A stretch of 64,000 nt of DNA from Chitinibacter bivalviorum. GTDB taxonomy: Bacteria > Pseudomonadota > Gammaproteobacteria > Burkholderiales > Chitinibacteraceae. The DNA lies in assembly GCF_013403565.1 (NCBI RefSeq), contig NZ_CP058627.1, forward strand, positions 3,286,001 through 3,350,000, given 5' to 3'. The position numbers were made by a program, and so were the translations under genes. Below are positions 54,288 through 63,767 of the stretch, in pieces. The number at the start of each line of letters is the position of its first letter. Within the stretch, counting starts at the first letter, position 1. The notes beneath the pieces are model-generated. The model searched no databases. It had not been told where the DNA came from and saw only the letters and a program-made list of their open reading frames with translations.

Positions 54288-55544
54288 TTAGTGGGGGCTC
54301 AAACCATCCGAGAGCGACATGCGATAAGCACGCCACGCGGGGATGGAGCCGATCAGAAAGCCTGCGATGATCGTCGCCGCCATTAGGCCCCATTCATTGG
54401 GCGTAGGCGGGTTGATTGCGATGTTGAGGCTATATACCTCGCGCAGTATCGGCTTGCAGATCAATAGCAGTGAATAAAGCAGGGCAATACCCACGGCAGT
54501 GCCGATGCTGACGAGCAACAATGTTTCGCCCATCACCAGCACAAAAATCTGCCACGCGCGTGCGCCGACTGAGCGTAAGATCGCCATTTCACGCCGACGC
54601 TCATTCAGCCCCGTGAGTAGCGCAGTCAACATCCCCATCAGGCCGATCACCAAGACAAAGCCCGACACAATCAGCAGCGCTTGCTCGGCGATTTTCATCA
54701 ATTGCCATAATTCAGACAAAGCTACGCCCGGCATAATCGCCATCAGCGTTTCATCGTGAAATTGATTCACGGCGCGCTGGTAGCTAAAGAGCGCGGTGCG
54801 CGATTTCAGCCCGACATAAAACGCGGTAATCGTTGCTGGTGGCGGCACGGCGCGCGCTTCATCGGCGGCGAGGACGCCCGAGCTGGATAGCAAGGATGCG
54901 CTGCCAGATTCCCAGCCTTCGTGAATCGCGGTCAGGCCGTCGAGCGAGACGTGTACGGTGTCGTCCACAGGTGTGCCGGTGGGCGCCAGAATGCCGACAA
55001 TGGTAAACGGCTGATCGGCGTGTTCGCTCATCGCGCCTTCGCCGCTGCCATGCGTCAGGACAATCTTTTGCCCCAAGGTGTAACCCATTTTACTCGCCAC
55101 ATGCGCGCCAAGGACGGCGTCGTGGGTTTTCGCAAATGGCGCGCCAGCACTCATTTTAAGCGGTTGATTTTCGCCAAAACGCAGGTATTTGAAGTAATCC
55201 GGCGTGGTGCCGAGCACGGCAAAGCCATGATGGCTGTCGCCCAGCGAGACGGGAATCGTCCACGCTACGCGCCGATCGTGCGCGAGCTTTTGATAGCTAT
55301 CCCAGCCGATATTATTGGTGGCGTTGCCGACGCGAAAGACGCTATATAGCAGCAATTGCACCGAGCCGGTGCGCGCGCCGACGATCAGATCGGTGCCGCT
55401 AACGGTATTGGAAAAACTATTGCGCGCTTCGGTGCGCAGGCGCTCAACGCCGACCAAGAGCAACACCGATAGTGCGACGGTGATAATCGACAAAATCACC
55501 GTCAGGCGGCGGCTAAGCAGGCTATGCAGGGCAATCTTAAACAT
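54288..55544 (-). CDS. ABC transporter permease (FtsX/MacB-like)
   Basis: A 418-residue permease. MFKIALHSLLSRRLTVILSIITVALSVLLLVGVE is the first membrane span; a large periplasmic domain follows (SFSNTVSGTDLIVGARTGSVQLL), then three C-terminal spans in the FtsX fold (LLIVSGFVLVIGLMGMLTALLTGLNERRREMAILRSVGAR and later ALLYSLLLICKPIL). The start overlaps the ATPase gene by 8 bp. It is the last gene of the DUF3299-DUF2796-ATPase-permease operon. Confidence 0.92.
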   Translation of the reverse strand: MFKIALHSLLSRRLTVILSIITVALSVLLLVGVERLRTEARNSFSNTVSGTDLIVGARTGSVQLLLYSVFRVGNATNNIGWDSYQKLAHDRRVAWTIPVSLGDSHHGFAVLGTTPDYFKYLRFGENQPLKMSAGAPFAKTHDAVLGAHVASKMGYTLGQKIVLTHGSGEGAMSEHADQPFTIVGILAPTGTPVDDTVHVSLDGLTAIHEGWESGSASLLSSSGVLAADEARAVPPPATITAFYVGLKSRTALFSYQRAVNQFHDETLMAIMPGVALSELWQLMKIAEQALLIVSGFVLVIGLMGMLTALLTGLNERRREMAILRSVGARAWQIFVLVMGETLLLVSIGTAVGIALLYSLLLICKPILREVYSLNIAINPPTPNEWGLMAATIIAGFLIGSIPAWRAYRMSLSDGLSPH

Positions 55545-56247
55545 AATCAGTCACCCGTGCGGCGTGGTTAATGGCGGGTAAGCTGACGCTGCGATCAAAC
55601 GCGGCGGCCAATTGCGGATCGTGACTGACCATCAGTACGGCCGTGTTGTGCTCTTGGGCGCATTCGAAGAGCAGCTCGATAAACGCACCCCGACGCTCGG
55701 CATCCAGCGCCGAAGTGGGCTCGTCGGCGATCAAAATTTCCGGCGCGCCAATCAAAGCGCGCGCCAAGGCCACGCGCTGTTGCTGGCCGACCGAGAGCTT
55801 GCAGACTGCTTGCTGCGCATAATTGGCCAGATCAAGGCGAGTTAGCAAATGCATTGCTTGCTCTTTGGCCTGATCTCCCCCCGCGCGCGCGCGGCGTTGG
55901 CTAGAAAACTGGCACGGCAGCAAAACATTATCGAGTACCGATAAATAATTGAGCAGATTGAATTGCTGGAACACATAGCCCAAATGGTCGGCGCGAAATT
56001 TATCGCGCGCTGGGCCAGAGAGTTGCGAGAGATCTTGCCCCAAGATTTTGACGCTACCGGCTTGCGGCAAATGGATGCCGGTTAGCAAAGACAGCAGCGT
56101 GCTTTTCCCGCTACCGCTGGGGCCGTGCAGGAATAAATGCTCGCCTTTGGCGAGGCTAAACTCGGGAATATCCAGCGTCGGTGCCGTAGCCCCGCGCCAG
56201 GTAAATTGTAAATTTGCTAGTTCAATTAACACGGGCGGGGCTTCCAA
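55537..56247 (-). CDS. ABC transporter ATP-binding protein
   Basis: A 236-residue ATPase of the LolD/MacB class. Walker A GPSGSGKSTLLSLL (residues 40-53), Q-loop VFQQFNLL, signature LSVGQQQRVALARAL, Walker B ILIADEPTSAL, and a switch His in MVSHD. It partners with the permease that overlaps it by 8 bp. The operon with DUF2796 and DUF3299 points to metal handling, possibly zinc. Confidence 0.95.
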   Translation of the reverse strand: MEAPPVLIELANLQFTWRGATAPTLDIPEFSLAKGEHLFLHGPSGSGKSTLLSLLTGIHLPQAGSVKILGQDLSQLSGPARDKFRADHLGYVFQQFNLLNYLSVLDNVLLPCQFSSQRRARAGGDQAKEQAMHLLTRLDLANYAQQAVCKLSVGQQQRVALARALIGAPEILIADEPTSALDAERRGAFIELLFECAQEHNTAVLMVSHDPQLAAAFDRSVSLPAINHAARVTDYV

Positions 56248-56254
56248 TAACGAC

Positions 56255-56743
56255 TTACTTCAGATTGAGTGTTTGGCCAGATTTCAATTGAGCTTGCTGC
56301 TGGCCTTTATCGGTGGCGATATTGGCTGTGAGCTTTTTGAATTTAGGGAAGGTTTTCCACAGCGCTAGCGCCACGCTGCTCGGCGCTTTGGCACATTCGA
56401 AGCTGTATTCAGCATCAATATCGCTGTGCTCGCCAGCTTTGAACGTCGGCATATTCACAACGGGTGCGGCGGCTTTACATTGCGCAGCAGCGTCGGGTAC
56501 AAACAGCAAAGCGGCGTTGTTAAGCTGCTCGGCGACTGATTTGAGCTTGGCTTTTTCCGCGTCGGTTTTGGGCGCGCGCTCAAAGCCGAGCAGATTGTCT
56601 GCCGGGCTTTCCAGTGTGATCACCAGTTTTTTGCCTTCGATCGCAACGTCGATTTCAGCTGCGCCGTGCACGTGAGCTCCGTGCTCATGTGCAAAAGTAC
56701 TGAGGGGTATAGCGAGTAAAGCTAATGTAATAAAGCGTTTCAT
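56255..56743 (-). CDS. DUF2796 (ZrgA-like) periplasmic protein
   Basis: A 162-residue secreted protein (signal MKRFITLALLAIPLSTFA). The mature N-terminus HEHGAHVHGAAEIDVAIEG is His-rich, as in ZrgA-type DUF2796 proteins of zinc-regulated operons. It lies 7 bp upstream of the ABC ATPase. A role as zinc-binding lipid-free receptor for the transporter is inferred from the family and context. Confidence 0.9.
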   Translation of the reverse strand: MKRFITLALLAIPLSTFAHEHGAHVHGAAEIDVAIEGKKLVITLESPADNLLGFERAPKTDAEKAKLKSVAEQLNNAALLFVPDAAAQCKAAAPVVNMPTFKAGEHSDIDAEYSFECAKAPSSVALALWKTFPKFKKLTANIATDKGQQQAQLKSGQTLNLK

Positions 56744-56769
56744 GATTATACCTACCTTAGTTTTGGGAA

Positions 56770-57426
56770 TTATTTTGCCGCCGCTTTATAAGCGCGCACT
56801 TCATCCGCACTCATCGCATAACCAACGGGCACATCGCTCGCACCATCGGCCAGCGCCAAATTGGCTTTGCTGGCTTTGATATTGAGCTTGCCGGTGATGG
56901 TTACTGGCGCAAATAGATCGCCTTGGTCATAGCCTTTCGGGTATTGCACCACGACCATTTGATTCGGCGGTGGGGCAGGGACGTGAATGCAAGCGCCAAT
57001 CACGGGCACGAGCAGAAACTCGGTGACCTTTTTGCCATTTTGTTTCAGTGGCAATAGGTAGCCATCAAGCTGGATAGTCTGGCCGTTCAGCGCGGTGCTC
57101 ATTTCGCTGGTGCGTTTTTTCTCAAAGGCTTCAATTTCATTAATCAAGGGATTGAGGTCTTTGAAATCTTCTTTGATCAATTTGACGTCATTGGCGGTAA
57201 ATTCGCTGGGCTTGAGCTTGCCGCTATCGACCAAGTTTTTTAGCTCGCGCTGCTGCACGGCGCGCATCAGGCGGGTTTTTTCCTGTTGATTCATCTTGCC
57301 GACTGTCGCGCGTAGGGTCGGCGAGTCGGGCTGTAATTCAGACCATTTCACGGCTTTGGCTTCCGCAGCCCAAAGATTAAATGCCAAACAGCTGGCGCTG
57401 ATGGCGAGCATGATTTTTGCGAACAC
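56770..57426 (-). CDS. DUF3299 exported protein
   Basis: A 218-residue exported protein with signal peptide MLAISASCLAFNLWA. The C-terminal region (QTIQLDGYLLPLKQNGKKVTEFLLVPVIGACIHVPAPPPNQMVVV) is the DUF3299 core, with the conserved Cys in GACIHVP. The GTG at 57426 is chosen because AAGGA is 8 bases upstream; a longer frame to 57492 has no such site. It is the first gene of the metal-linked operon. Confidence 0.88.
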   Translation of the reverse strand: MFAKIMLAISASCLAFNLWAAEAKAVKWSELQPDSPTLRATVGKMNQQEKTRLMRAVQQRELKNLVDSGKLKPSEFTANDVKLIKEDFKDLNPLINEIEAFEKKRTSEMSTALNGQTIQLDGYLLPLKQNGKKVTEFLLVPVIGACIHVPAPPPNQMVVVQYPKGYDQGDLFAPVTITGKLNIKASKANLALADGASDVPVGYAMSADEVRAYKAAAK

Positions 57427-57570
57427 AATCGAAATCCTTGTATTGAGTTTGCTTATTGTAACCAAGTTGCATTTGGAAGTGGGGTTTGTCATCTAAATTT
57501 AATTTGGCATCAAATTGCGCGACTGGTTTTATTTTTTCAACTTGCCCAAGCTTCCCTGCAAGCTGCGAGT

Positions 57571-57607
57571 AGCCCCGAAAATAGGCATGCCTAGCTTTTC
57601 GGGGGCT
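57571..57607 (-). terminator. Hairpin after yaaA
   Basis: AGCCCCGAAAA and TTTTCGGGGGCT form an 11-bp near-perfect stem about 90 bp after the yaaA stop (minus strand). The stem is long, but there is no following T run, so termination is possible rather than certain. Confidence 0.4.
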
Positions 57608-57693
57608 ATCTCGTGGGGGAGTCATCGAATCGTCGTATAGAGAGAGACCGAGAAATAATATCGGGCTATCGGCGCATGTCGATGGGGGCAGAA

Positions 57694-58458
57694 TTAATCT
57701 GCAAGCTGACGGCGGAAAACCCAGCGATTGGGCTCGCTCACGGCCTCATCGAGGCGGTAGCCATCCAGATCAAAACCTTTCAGGTCATTGGCTTGCTGAA
57801 TATGATTTAGTGCGGCGTAGCGCACCATCAGCCCTCGCGCGCGTTTGGCGTAGAAACTGATGATCTTGTATTTCCCGCCTTTGAAGTCTTCAAATACCGG
57901 TGTAATGAGCCGCGCTTTGAGTAGCTTGGGTTTGACCGATTTGAAATATTCGTCGCTGGCCAGATTAACGATCGTTTCACTTTCTAGGCCATTGATCGTA
58001 TCGGTGATCTGCGTGCCCCAGAATTCATACAAATTCTTGCCACGCGGGTTGGCGAGCTTGGTGCCCATTTCAAGGCGATACGGTTGCATCAAATCGAGCG
58101 GGCGCAATAGGCCATACAAGCCAGATAGGATGCGCAAATGTTGGCTCAGATAATTGAGTTGCGCCTGATTCATGCTCGCGGCAGCAAGGCCTTCATACAC
58201 ATCGCCCATAAACGCGAGTACGGCTTGTTTGGCATTGTCGGGCGTGAAGTCGGGCTGCCAGCTGTGATAGCGGCCAACATTGAGTACCGATAGCTCATCC
58301 GAAATATGCATCAGCTCGCCAATTTCGGCGGGCGATTTTTGGCGCAACACCTCGATCAATTGCGCCGAGTGTGCCAGAAAATCGGGTTGGCTAAATTGCG
58401 GGGTATTGGGTGGGGTGGTGTAGTCCAGCGTTTTGGCTGGCGAAATCAGCATTAACAT
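57694..58458 (-). CDS. yaaA: Peroxide stress protein YaaA
   Basis: A 254-residue protein starting MLMLISPAKTLDYTTPPNTPQFSQPDFL and carrying YHSWQPDFTPDNAKQAVLAFMGDVYEGL, RILSGLYGLLRPLDLMQPYRLEMGTKL and NLASDEYFKSV, all standard YaaA motifs. YaaA limits intracellular iron under peroxide stress and binds DNA. The length is as usual. It is a single-gene unit. Confidence 0.96.
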   Translation of the reverse strand: MLMLISPAKTLDYTTPPNTPQFSQPDFLAHSAQLIEVLRQKSPAEIGELMHISDELSVLNVGRYHSWQPDFTPDNAKQAVLAFMGDVYEGLAAASMNQAQLNYLSQHLRILSGLYGLLRPLDLMQPYRLEMGTKLANPRGKNLYEFWGTQITDTINGLESETIVNLASDEYFKSVKPKLLKARLITPVFEDFKGGKYKIISFYAKRARGLMVRYAALNHIQQANDLKGFDLDGYRLDEAVSEPNRWVFRRQLAD

Positions 58459-58627
58459 GGGGCTTGGGGTATTGCTCTGTAAATAACATGAAAACTAGTT
58501 TACAGAGCAATACATCTGGTAGGTAATAAACTAAAAAACGCCCACGCTGCCTGACTTCGCCGCGACGTACTACTGGTACGGATCTTCGGCTTGGTGTTTC
58601 GCGTGGAAATTATTGTCTAGTTACATA

Positions 58628-59245
58628 TTAATTAACATCGATGCCCGCATCGCGTAGGCGCGCGGCGAGTTCCATGGCGGTTTTGACCTGCATTTTTTCC
58701 AAAATCCGCGCGCGATGCACTTCGACCGTTTTCATCGAAATCGACAAATCATCGGCGATTTGCTTATTCAGGCGGCCAGTGAGGATGAGCTTCATCACTT
58801 CGGTTTCACGCGGCGTTAAGCACGCCAGACGCTCGTCCACTGCAGTGCGGTTTTCCCATTCGCTGCGATTGAGTGCGTCCATCGACAGGCAGCCTTCCAC
58901 CAAATCGACAATGTCATTATCCGAAAATGGCTTTTCGATGAAATCCGCTGCGCCTTGTTTGAGCGCCGCCACAGCCATCGGTACATCGCCGTGTCCGGTC
59001 AGGAAAACCACCGGCGGGGTGTAGGCGTGCTCTTGCAATTTGCTAAACAACTCCATCCCGCCCATGCCAGGCATGCGCACATCTAAAATCAGGCAGCCAA
59101 ACGCGTCGGCGTTGTAGGTGGCGAGTAGCTCTTCGGCGCTGGCAAACAGTTGCACCGAATGATTGCGCGTCGAAAACAACCACGACAATGCGTCGCGGAT
59201 CGCGTCATCATCATCAACAATGGCAATGTGGCGGTTAGGGCTCAT
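58628..59245 (-). CDS. FixJ/NarL-type response regulator
   Basis: A 205-residue regulator. The receiver domain has IAIVDDDDAIRD, the phosphoacceptor Asp in CLILDVRMPGMGGMELF and the switch Lys in FIEKPFSDNDIV. The LuxR helix-turn-helix is LTPRETEVMKLILTGRLNKQIADDLSISMKTVEVHRARILEKMQV. The ATG at 59245, preceded by GGAGAG, overlaps the kinase stop by 11 nt, so the pair is translationally coupled. It lies downstream of the kinase and should be its partner. Confidence 0.94.
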   Translation of the reverse strand: MSPNRHIAIVDDDDAIRDALSWLFSTRNHSVQLFASAEELLATYNADAFGCLILDVRMPGMGGMELFSKLQEHAYTPPVVFLTGHGDVPMAVAALKQGAADFIEKPFSDNDIVDLVEGCLSMDALNRSEWENRTAVDERLACLTPRETEVMKLILTGRLNKQIADDLSISMKTVEVHRARILEKMQVKTAMELAARLRDAGIDVN

Positions 59246-61565
59246 AAGCTTCGCTCTCCAAAGATAGCGGTAAGGTAAAGTTAAAACAGCTGCCGCCCTG
59301 TGGATTGGCTTCAACCCAGAGTCGGCCGTGATGGTGTTCGATAATGGAGCGACAAATATTCAGCCCCATGCCCATCCCGCTGCCTTTCGTCGTATAGAAC
59401 GGTTTAAACAATTGTTCCATTTGTTCCGGATTAATGCCAGTGCCACGATCCGCTATTGTCACCGCCAGCATGTCATGCTCGCGTCGCACATTCACATCGA
59501 GCGTGCGCTGGCTCACGGGCGTATCGGCCATGGCTTCAATCGCGTTTTTCATTAGGTTAAATATAACCTGTTCCAGCATCACTGCATCGGCGTAAATCGG
59601 CGGCAATTCGCTAACATCGCTGACGGTGAGTTTGACTTGCGATTTTTTCACTTCGGCATTCAGCAATGTTTGCACGGTTTCGAGCAGATCGGCGATTTCG
59701 CAGCGTTTGCGATGCGGCGCGCGGCGCTGCACAAATTCACGAATCCCGCGAATAATCTGCCCAGCACGCTTGGCTTGCGCCGCCATTTTTTCGATCGCCT
59801 GATCAAGCTGGGCGATATTCGGCTCGGTTTGCGCTAGGACATTGCGGCAGCCCGTGGCGTAGCTGGCAATGGCGGCCAGCGGTTGATTGAGTTCGTGCGC
59901 GAGGCTTGACGCCATTTCCCCCATGCTGATCAGGCGCGTTGTTTGCTGTAGCTGCTCTTTTTGCTGGCGCTCGCGCTCTTGCGCGTTTTTGAGCATCGTA
60001 ATGTCGGTGGCGATTTCCAGCCAAACTTCCGAGCCATCGACCCACACGCTACTGCGGCTTTTCACCTGATACCAATGTTGGTGGAAATCATCAAACCATT
60101 CGCTATCAACGGGCGCCCCTTTATTGCGATGAACAAAAGGAATATTGCAGTAGCGACCGTGTCGATCGGGAATATTAAACGCGCTGTCAAAATGGCGATT
60201 GGACAATAGCAATTCGCCCGTATTGGCATCCGAAACCGATACGGCCGCGTCCAGCCCATTGAGCACCGCGACAAAACGCTCGTGCGAGGCTTGCAGCGCT
60301 TCGCGTTCGCGTTGCAACTCGGTAATGTCATAAATCGCGCTAATCCAACCAGTGTGCACCCCGTCACCATCGATCAGTTTGGCCGCGTACAGGCGCACAT
60401 CAAAACGCTCGCCATTGCTGCGCATAAAGCGCATTTGATAGCCAGTGCTGTCGGCGCGGCCATTCAGAATGGCGCGATAAATCGCCATACATTGCTCGCT
60501 TTCTTCGGGCGGCCAATAGGGCATTGGATGGGATGCACCAAGCAGTTGCTCCTGAGTGCAGCCGACCATTTCGCAAAAAGCACGGTTGACATAAAACAGC
60601 CGTCCCTCCAGATCCATGGCGCGAATGCCGGTGACGAGCGAGTTTTCCATCGACTCGCGCAAGGCTTGCTCTTGGCGCAGTTGCGACTCGGCTTTTTGTC
60701 GTTCGTTGATATGGCGGCGCAGCGCCCAGGTTGAGCCCAGCATCAGCAAGGACAGCCCCGCGACGACGATGGTGAGCGCGGTTTGCCAGTTATTGCGTTT
60801 TTGCTCGTAGATATGTGCGGTCAGCGTCAGCGTATTGGGCGGCCAATCAAGATTAATGCTTTGATTGAGTTTGCCAGCGTCGTGACTGCGTTCGAATTTA
60901 CCGGCAATCAGGCGTTCGTTTTCCCACAAGCTAATCTGGTAGCGTTGCGCAATCCACCACGGTACTTGCTGTTGTAACAAAGTGCGCAAATTGACTTGGG
61001 CAATCAGTACATGGCGGCCGTTGTAGTTGAGCTTGATGGGTACCGCCAGCGCCATAATCGGCGCATCTGGGCGATCCATAATTAGTTTGCTAAAGCTGCT
61101 TTCCAGTTCCGAATCCAAGATCGAATCGCGCAAGGCAATCAATTGCGGGTTGCGTAGATCGGGCTGCCCGGCGACACGGGTATTGGGCGTGTGCCAGCGC
61201 TCCTGGCCGGTTTCATCGAGATACTCCAGCGAAATGATTTCGGGGGAGTCTTGCATCAAGGAGAAAGTACGAGCGGTAAACTCGGCTGAGCCGAGCCCAT
61301 CGGTCGACATGCTGGCTGCGACAGTGCGCAATTGGTGCGTGATATTGTCGACCCGAATTTTGAGCGCTTGCTTTTGCCACAGCAAATCCTGCTCCATGCT
61401 GGTATTGAGCGTGGAGCGCTCGGTATAGGTCGTCATGATCAAAAATGCGGCCAAGACAAGCGTAAACAGGGCGGCAGCAAACGACGGTAAGGTGAGTAGC
61501 CAACGCGTTTTTTGCGGGCTGATGGCCTGACTGGTTTTGAGCTTAAGCACCCACCTTGACCTCAT
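59235..61565 (-). CDS. Membrane PAS sensor histidine kinase
   Basis: A 776-residue hybrid-free kinase. One N-terminal span (LPSFAAALFTLVLAAFLIM), a periplasmic sensor of about 200 residues, a second span (ALTIVVAGLSLLMLGSTWAL), two PAS domains (about 310-430 and 430-540), the HisKA motif SLAHELNQPLAAIASYA and the ATPase boxes FNLMKNAIEAM, DRGTGI and GMGMGLNICRSIIEHHHGRLW. This order is that of DctB/FixL-type kinases. Its start overlaps the dehydrogenase gene by 23 bp, and its partner regulator follows. Confidence 0.94.
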   Translation of the reverse strand: MRSRWVLKLKTSQAISPQKTRWLLTLPSFAAALFTLVLAAFLIMTTYTERSTLNTSMEQDLLWQKQALKIRVDNITHQLRTVAASMSTDGLGSAEFTARTFSLMQDSPEIISLEYLDETGQERWHTPNTRVAGQPDLRNPQLIALRDSILDSELESSFSKLIMDRPDAPIMALAVPIKLNYNGRHVLIAQVNLRTLLQQQVPWWIAQRYQISLWENERLIAGKFERSHDAGKLNQSINLDWPPNTLTLTAHIYEQKRNNWQTALTIVVAGLSLLMLGSTWALRRHINERQKAESQLRQEQALRESMENSLVTGIRAMDLEGRLFYVNRAFCEMVGCTQEQLLGASHPMPYWPPEESEQCMAIYRAILNGRADSTGYQMRFMRSNGERFDVRLYAAKLIDGDGVHTGWISAIYDITELQREREALQASHERFVAVLNGLDAAVSVSDANTGELLLSNRHFDSAFNIPDRHGRYCNIPFVHRNKGAPVDSEWFDDFHQHWYQVKSRSSVWVDGSEVWLEIATDITMLKNAQERERQQKEQLQQTTRLISMGEMASSLAHELNQPLAAIASYATGCRNVLAQTEPNIAQLDQAIEKMAAQAKRAGQIIRGIREFVQRRAPHRKRCEIADLLETVQTLLNAEVKKSQVKLTVSDVSELPPIYADAVMLEQVIFNLMKNAIEAMADTPVSQRTLDVNVRREHDMLAVTIADRGTGINPEQMEQLFKPFYTTKGSGMGMGLNICRSIIEHHHGRLWVEANPQGGSCFNFTLPLSLESEAYEP

Positions 61566-62538
61566 TGATCAGGGGGCGGCCAGCAGCAAAATCGTTGATA
61601 TTCTGGAATGTGGTCATCGCGATATTATTCAGTGCCTCCCCAGTTAGATAGCCTTGATGCGAGGTGATCAGCACATTGGGGAAGGTGGTTAAGCGCGCCA
61701 AAATATCATCTTTTAATACACTGTCGGATAAATCTTCAAAAAATACGCCTTCTTCATGCTCGTACACATCGAGCCCCAGCCCGCCAATTTGACCCGATTT
61801 GAGCGCCGCCAGTGCAGCTTTGGTGTCAATTAAGCCGCCGCGACTAGTGTTGAGGATCACTACCCCGGGTTTCATCGTCGCCAGGGTGCTGGCATTGATC
61901 ATATGGTAAGTGCTTTCAAATAAAGGCGTATGCAGCGACAAAATATCGCTGTTTGCCATGACTTCGGCTTGGCTTAAAAACGTGCAATCCACATCGCAAT
62001 TTTTCGGCGGGTACGGGTCATACGCCAAGACTTTGCAGCCAAACCCGCGCGCAATGCGGGCGGTAGCAAGACCGATTTTGCCTGAGCCTAAAATGCCAAA
62101 GGTTTTGCCATGAATATTGAAGCCTTCAAGCCCTTCAAGCAGGAAATTACCTTCGCGAACGCGGTTGTAAGCGCGGTGCGTTTTGCGGCTGAGCGTGAGT
62201 AATAAAGCAAACACGTGCTCCGCGACCGCTTCAGGTGAGTAGGCGGGTACGCGGGTCACCGGGATATCAAATTCCGCTGCAGCGGCCAGATCAACGCCAT
62301 TAAATCCTGCGCAACGCAGCGCGATGAGTTTTACGCCGAGTTTGGCAAGGCGACAAATTGTTTTGTGATCGAGTTTGTCGTTGACGAAAGGGCAAACAAC
62401 GTCAAAATCTTCGGCCAGCGGCGCGGTGTGCGCCCCAAGCCGTTCTTCAAAAAAGACCAGCTCATGGCCAAATAGCTGATTAGCTGCTTCAAGCGTAGAG
62501 CGATCGAAACGTTTGCTATCAAAAACGGCCACGCGCAT
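61543..62538 (-). CDS. ldhA: D-2-hydroxyacid dehydrogenase, LdhA-like
   Basis: A 331-residue enzyme with the fermentative D-lactate dehydrogenase fold. NAD-binding LGSGKIGLATARIARGFG, catalytic Arg in LNTSRGGLID, Glu in DVYEHEEGVFFED and His in TSHQGYLT are all in place. It reduces pyruvate to D-lactate or acts on a related keto acid. Translation overlap of 23 bp with the kinase suggests a shared transcript and possible metabolic sensing. Confidence 0.92.
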   Translation of the reverse strand: MRVAVFDSKRFDRSTLEAANQLFGHELVFFEERLGAHTAPLAEDFDVVCPFVNDKLDHKTICRLAKLGVKLIALRCAGFNGVDLAAAAEFDIPVTRVPAYSPEAVAEHVFALLLTLSRKTHRAYNRVREGNFLLEGLEGFNIHGKTFGILGSGKIGLATARIARGFGCKVLAYDPYPPKNCDVDCTFLSQAEVMANSDILSLHTPLFESTYHMINASTLATMKPGVVILNTSRGGLIDTKAALAALKSGQIGGLGLDVYEHEEGVFFEDLSDSVLKDDILARLTTFPNVLITSHQGYLTGEALNNIAMTTFQNINDFAAGRPLINEVKVGA

Positions 62539-62543
62539 GGTCT

Positions 62544-62804
62544 TTATCCTTTGAAATTGTGAGTGACTGCGGCATCCAGATCATGCCCTTTGTAATGCAA
62601 GCCAGAGATTTTATCGTCTAGCACCCGGCCGAGTGCTTCAGGGCTGTCTTCTGGATAGCGAATAAAGGCCAAGGCATTGCGACCTGCTTCGCCCGATTCA
62701 ACGCGAATATCCAGAGGCTCTGCTGCGCCAATTTGCTGTGTCAATAGCGCGTGAACGTCGGCGACGCTGGTGTCTGCGGGTAAATTGCTAATGAGTAATT
62801 GCAT
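62544..62804 (-). CDS. Small RRM-like RNA-binding protein
   Basis: An 86-residue protein. LLISNLPADTSVADVHALL and NALAFIRYPEDSPEALGRVL match the RNP-like strands and helices of a single RRM domain. RNA binding is inferred; the target is unknown. It lies 5 bp upstream of the dehydrogenase gene. Confidence 0.75.
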   Translation of the reverse strand: MQLLISNLPADTSVADVHALLTQQIGAAEPLDIRVESGEAGRNALAFIRYPEDSPEALGRVLDDKISGLHYKGHDLDAAVTHNFKG

Positions 62805-62822
62805 GTTCGACTCCGTTTGAAA

Positions 62823-63767
62823 TTAGTGGGAACGTCCTGCTTTACTTCGGCAGGCATCGAGTTGGGATGCCTGATGTTGATTGGCCAGATAGGTCGGCAC
62901 GATGGCTTCGAGTGCCGTCGCTTGCCAGCCTAGGATAGCCGCAAACCCTGTTGGGTCAATGTTATCGACTTTGAGTGAATCTAAATTGTCATGGCTCACA
63001 GGTGGCTTAGGCAGGATGCTCATCGCCGTGGCTTGTAAGCGCGCTGCCCAGTTGGGCAGGCCGATAACGCAGCGTTCATGGCCGCTGACTTGACCGGTGT
63101 ATTTAACCAGCTCGGCCAGAGTATAGACGTGCGGGCCAACCAGACTGAGCGTTTGTCCGATTAGTTCAGTGCGATCGACCGCGACCGCAAACGCCTGCGC
63201 CACATCGCCGACCCAAACCGGTTGAAAGCGCGTTTGCGCGCCGCCAATTGGCACCAAGGGGGCGATTTTGAGCAGGCTGGCAAACAGATTCAGAAAGCTA
63301 TCCTGAGCACCAAACACGACTGAAGGGCGGAAAATCGTCCAGTCCAGACCGCTGGCGCGTACTTTTTCCTCGGCTTGACCTTTGGTGCGCTGATACATGG
63401 ATGGGCCATTGACGTCGGCGCCGAGCGCGCTCATATGCAAATAGCGACGCACTTGATGGGTTTTGCACGCCGCAATGATTTTCTCGGTGAGGAGTATATG
63501 GCTACGCTCAAAGTCAGCTAATGATCCCTGCAATATACCCACCAAGTTGATCACAACATCCTGGCTTTTACACAGCCGATCGAGCACATCTGGCTGGTGA
63601 ATATTGGCATTCACGATCTCGCAGCCTGGCAAAACCAGTAAATCAGTTTTGACGGCCTCGCGATTACGCGTGGGTATTGTAATCCGGTAGCCCAATTGCG
63701 CTAATTTGGCGGCAATTTGTCGGCCGATAAAGCCCGAGCCGCCGATGAGTAAGACTGATTTTGTCAT
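62823..63767 (-). CDS. NDUFA9-like NAD-dependent epimerase (complex I-associated)
   Basis: A 314-residue SDR-fold protein. VLLIGGSGFIGRQIAAKLAQLGYR is the glycine motif; NLVGILQG, YLHMSALGADVNGPSMYQRTKGQAEEKV and WTIFRPSVVFGAQDSFLNLFA complete the extended SDR/NDUFA9 pattern. Family members assist complex I or act on quinone or nucleotide substrates. Its ATG overlaps the upstream gene stop (ATGA). Confidence 0.9.
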   Translation of the reverse strand: MTKSVLLIGGSGFIGRQIAAKLAQLGYRITIPTRNREAVKTDLLVLPGCEIVNANIHQPDVLDRLCKSQDVVINLVGILQGSLADFERSHILLTEKIIAACKTHQVRRYLHMSALGADVNGPSMYQRTKGQAEEKVRASGLDWTIFRPSVVFGAQDSFLNLFASLLKIAPLVPIGGAQTRFQPVWVGDVAQAFAVAVDRTELIGQTLSLVGPHVYTLAELVKYTGQVSGHERCVIGLPNWAARLQATAMSILPKPPVSHDNLDSLKVDNIDPTGFAAILGWQATALEAIVPTYLANQHQASQLDACRSKAGRSH

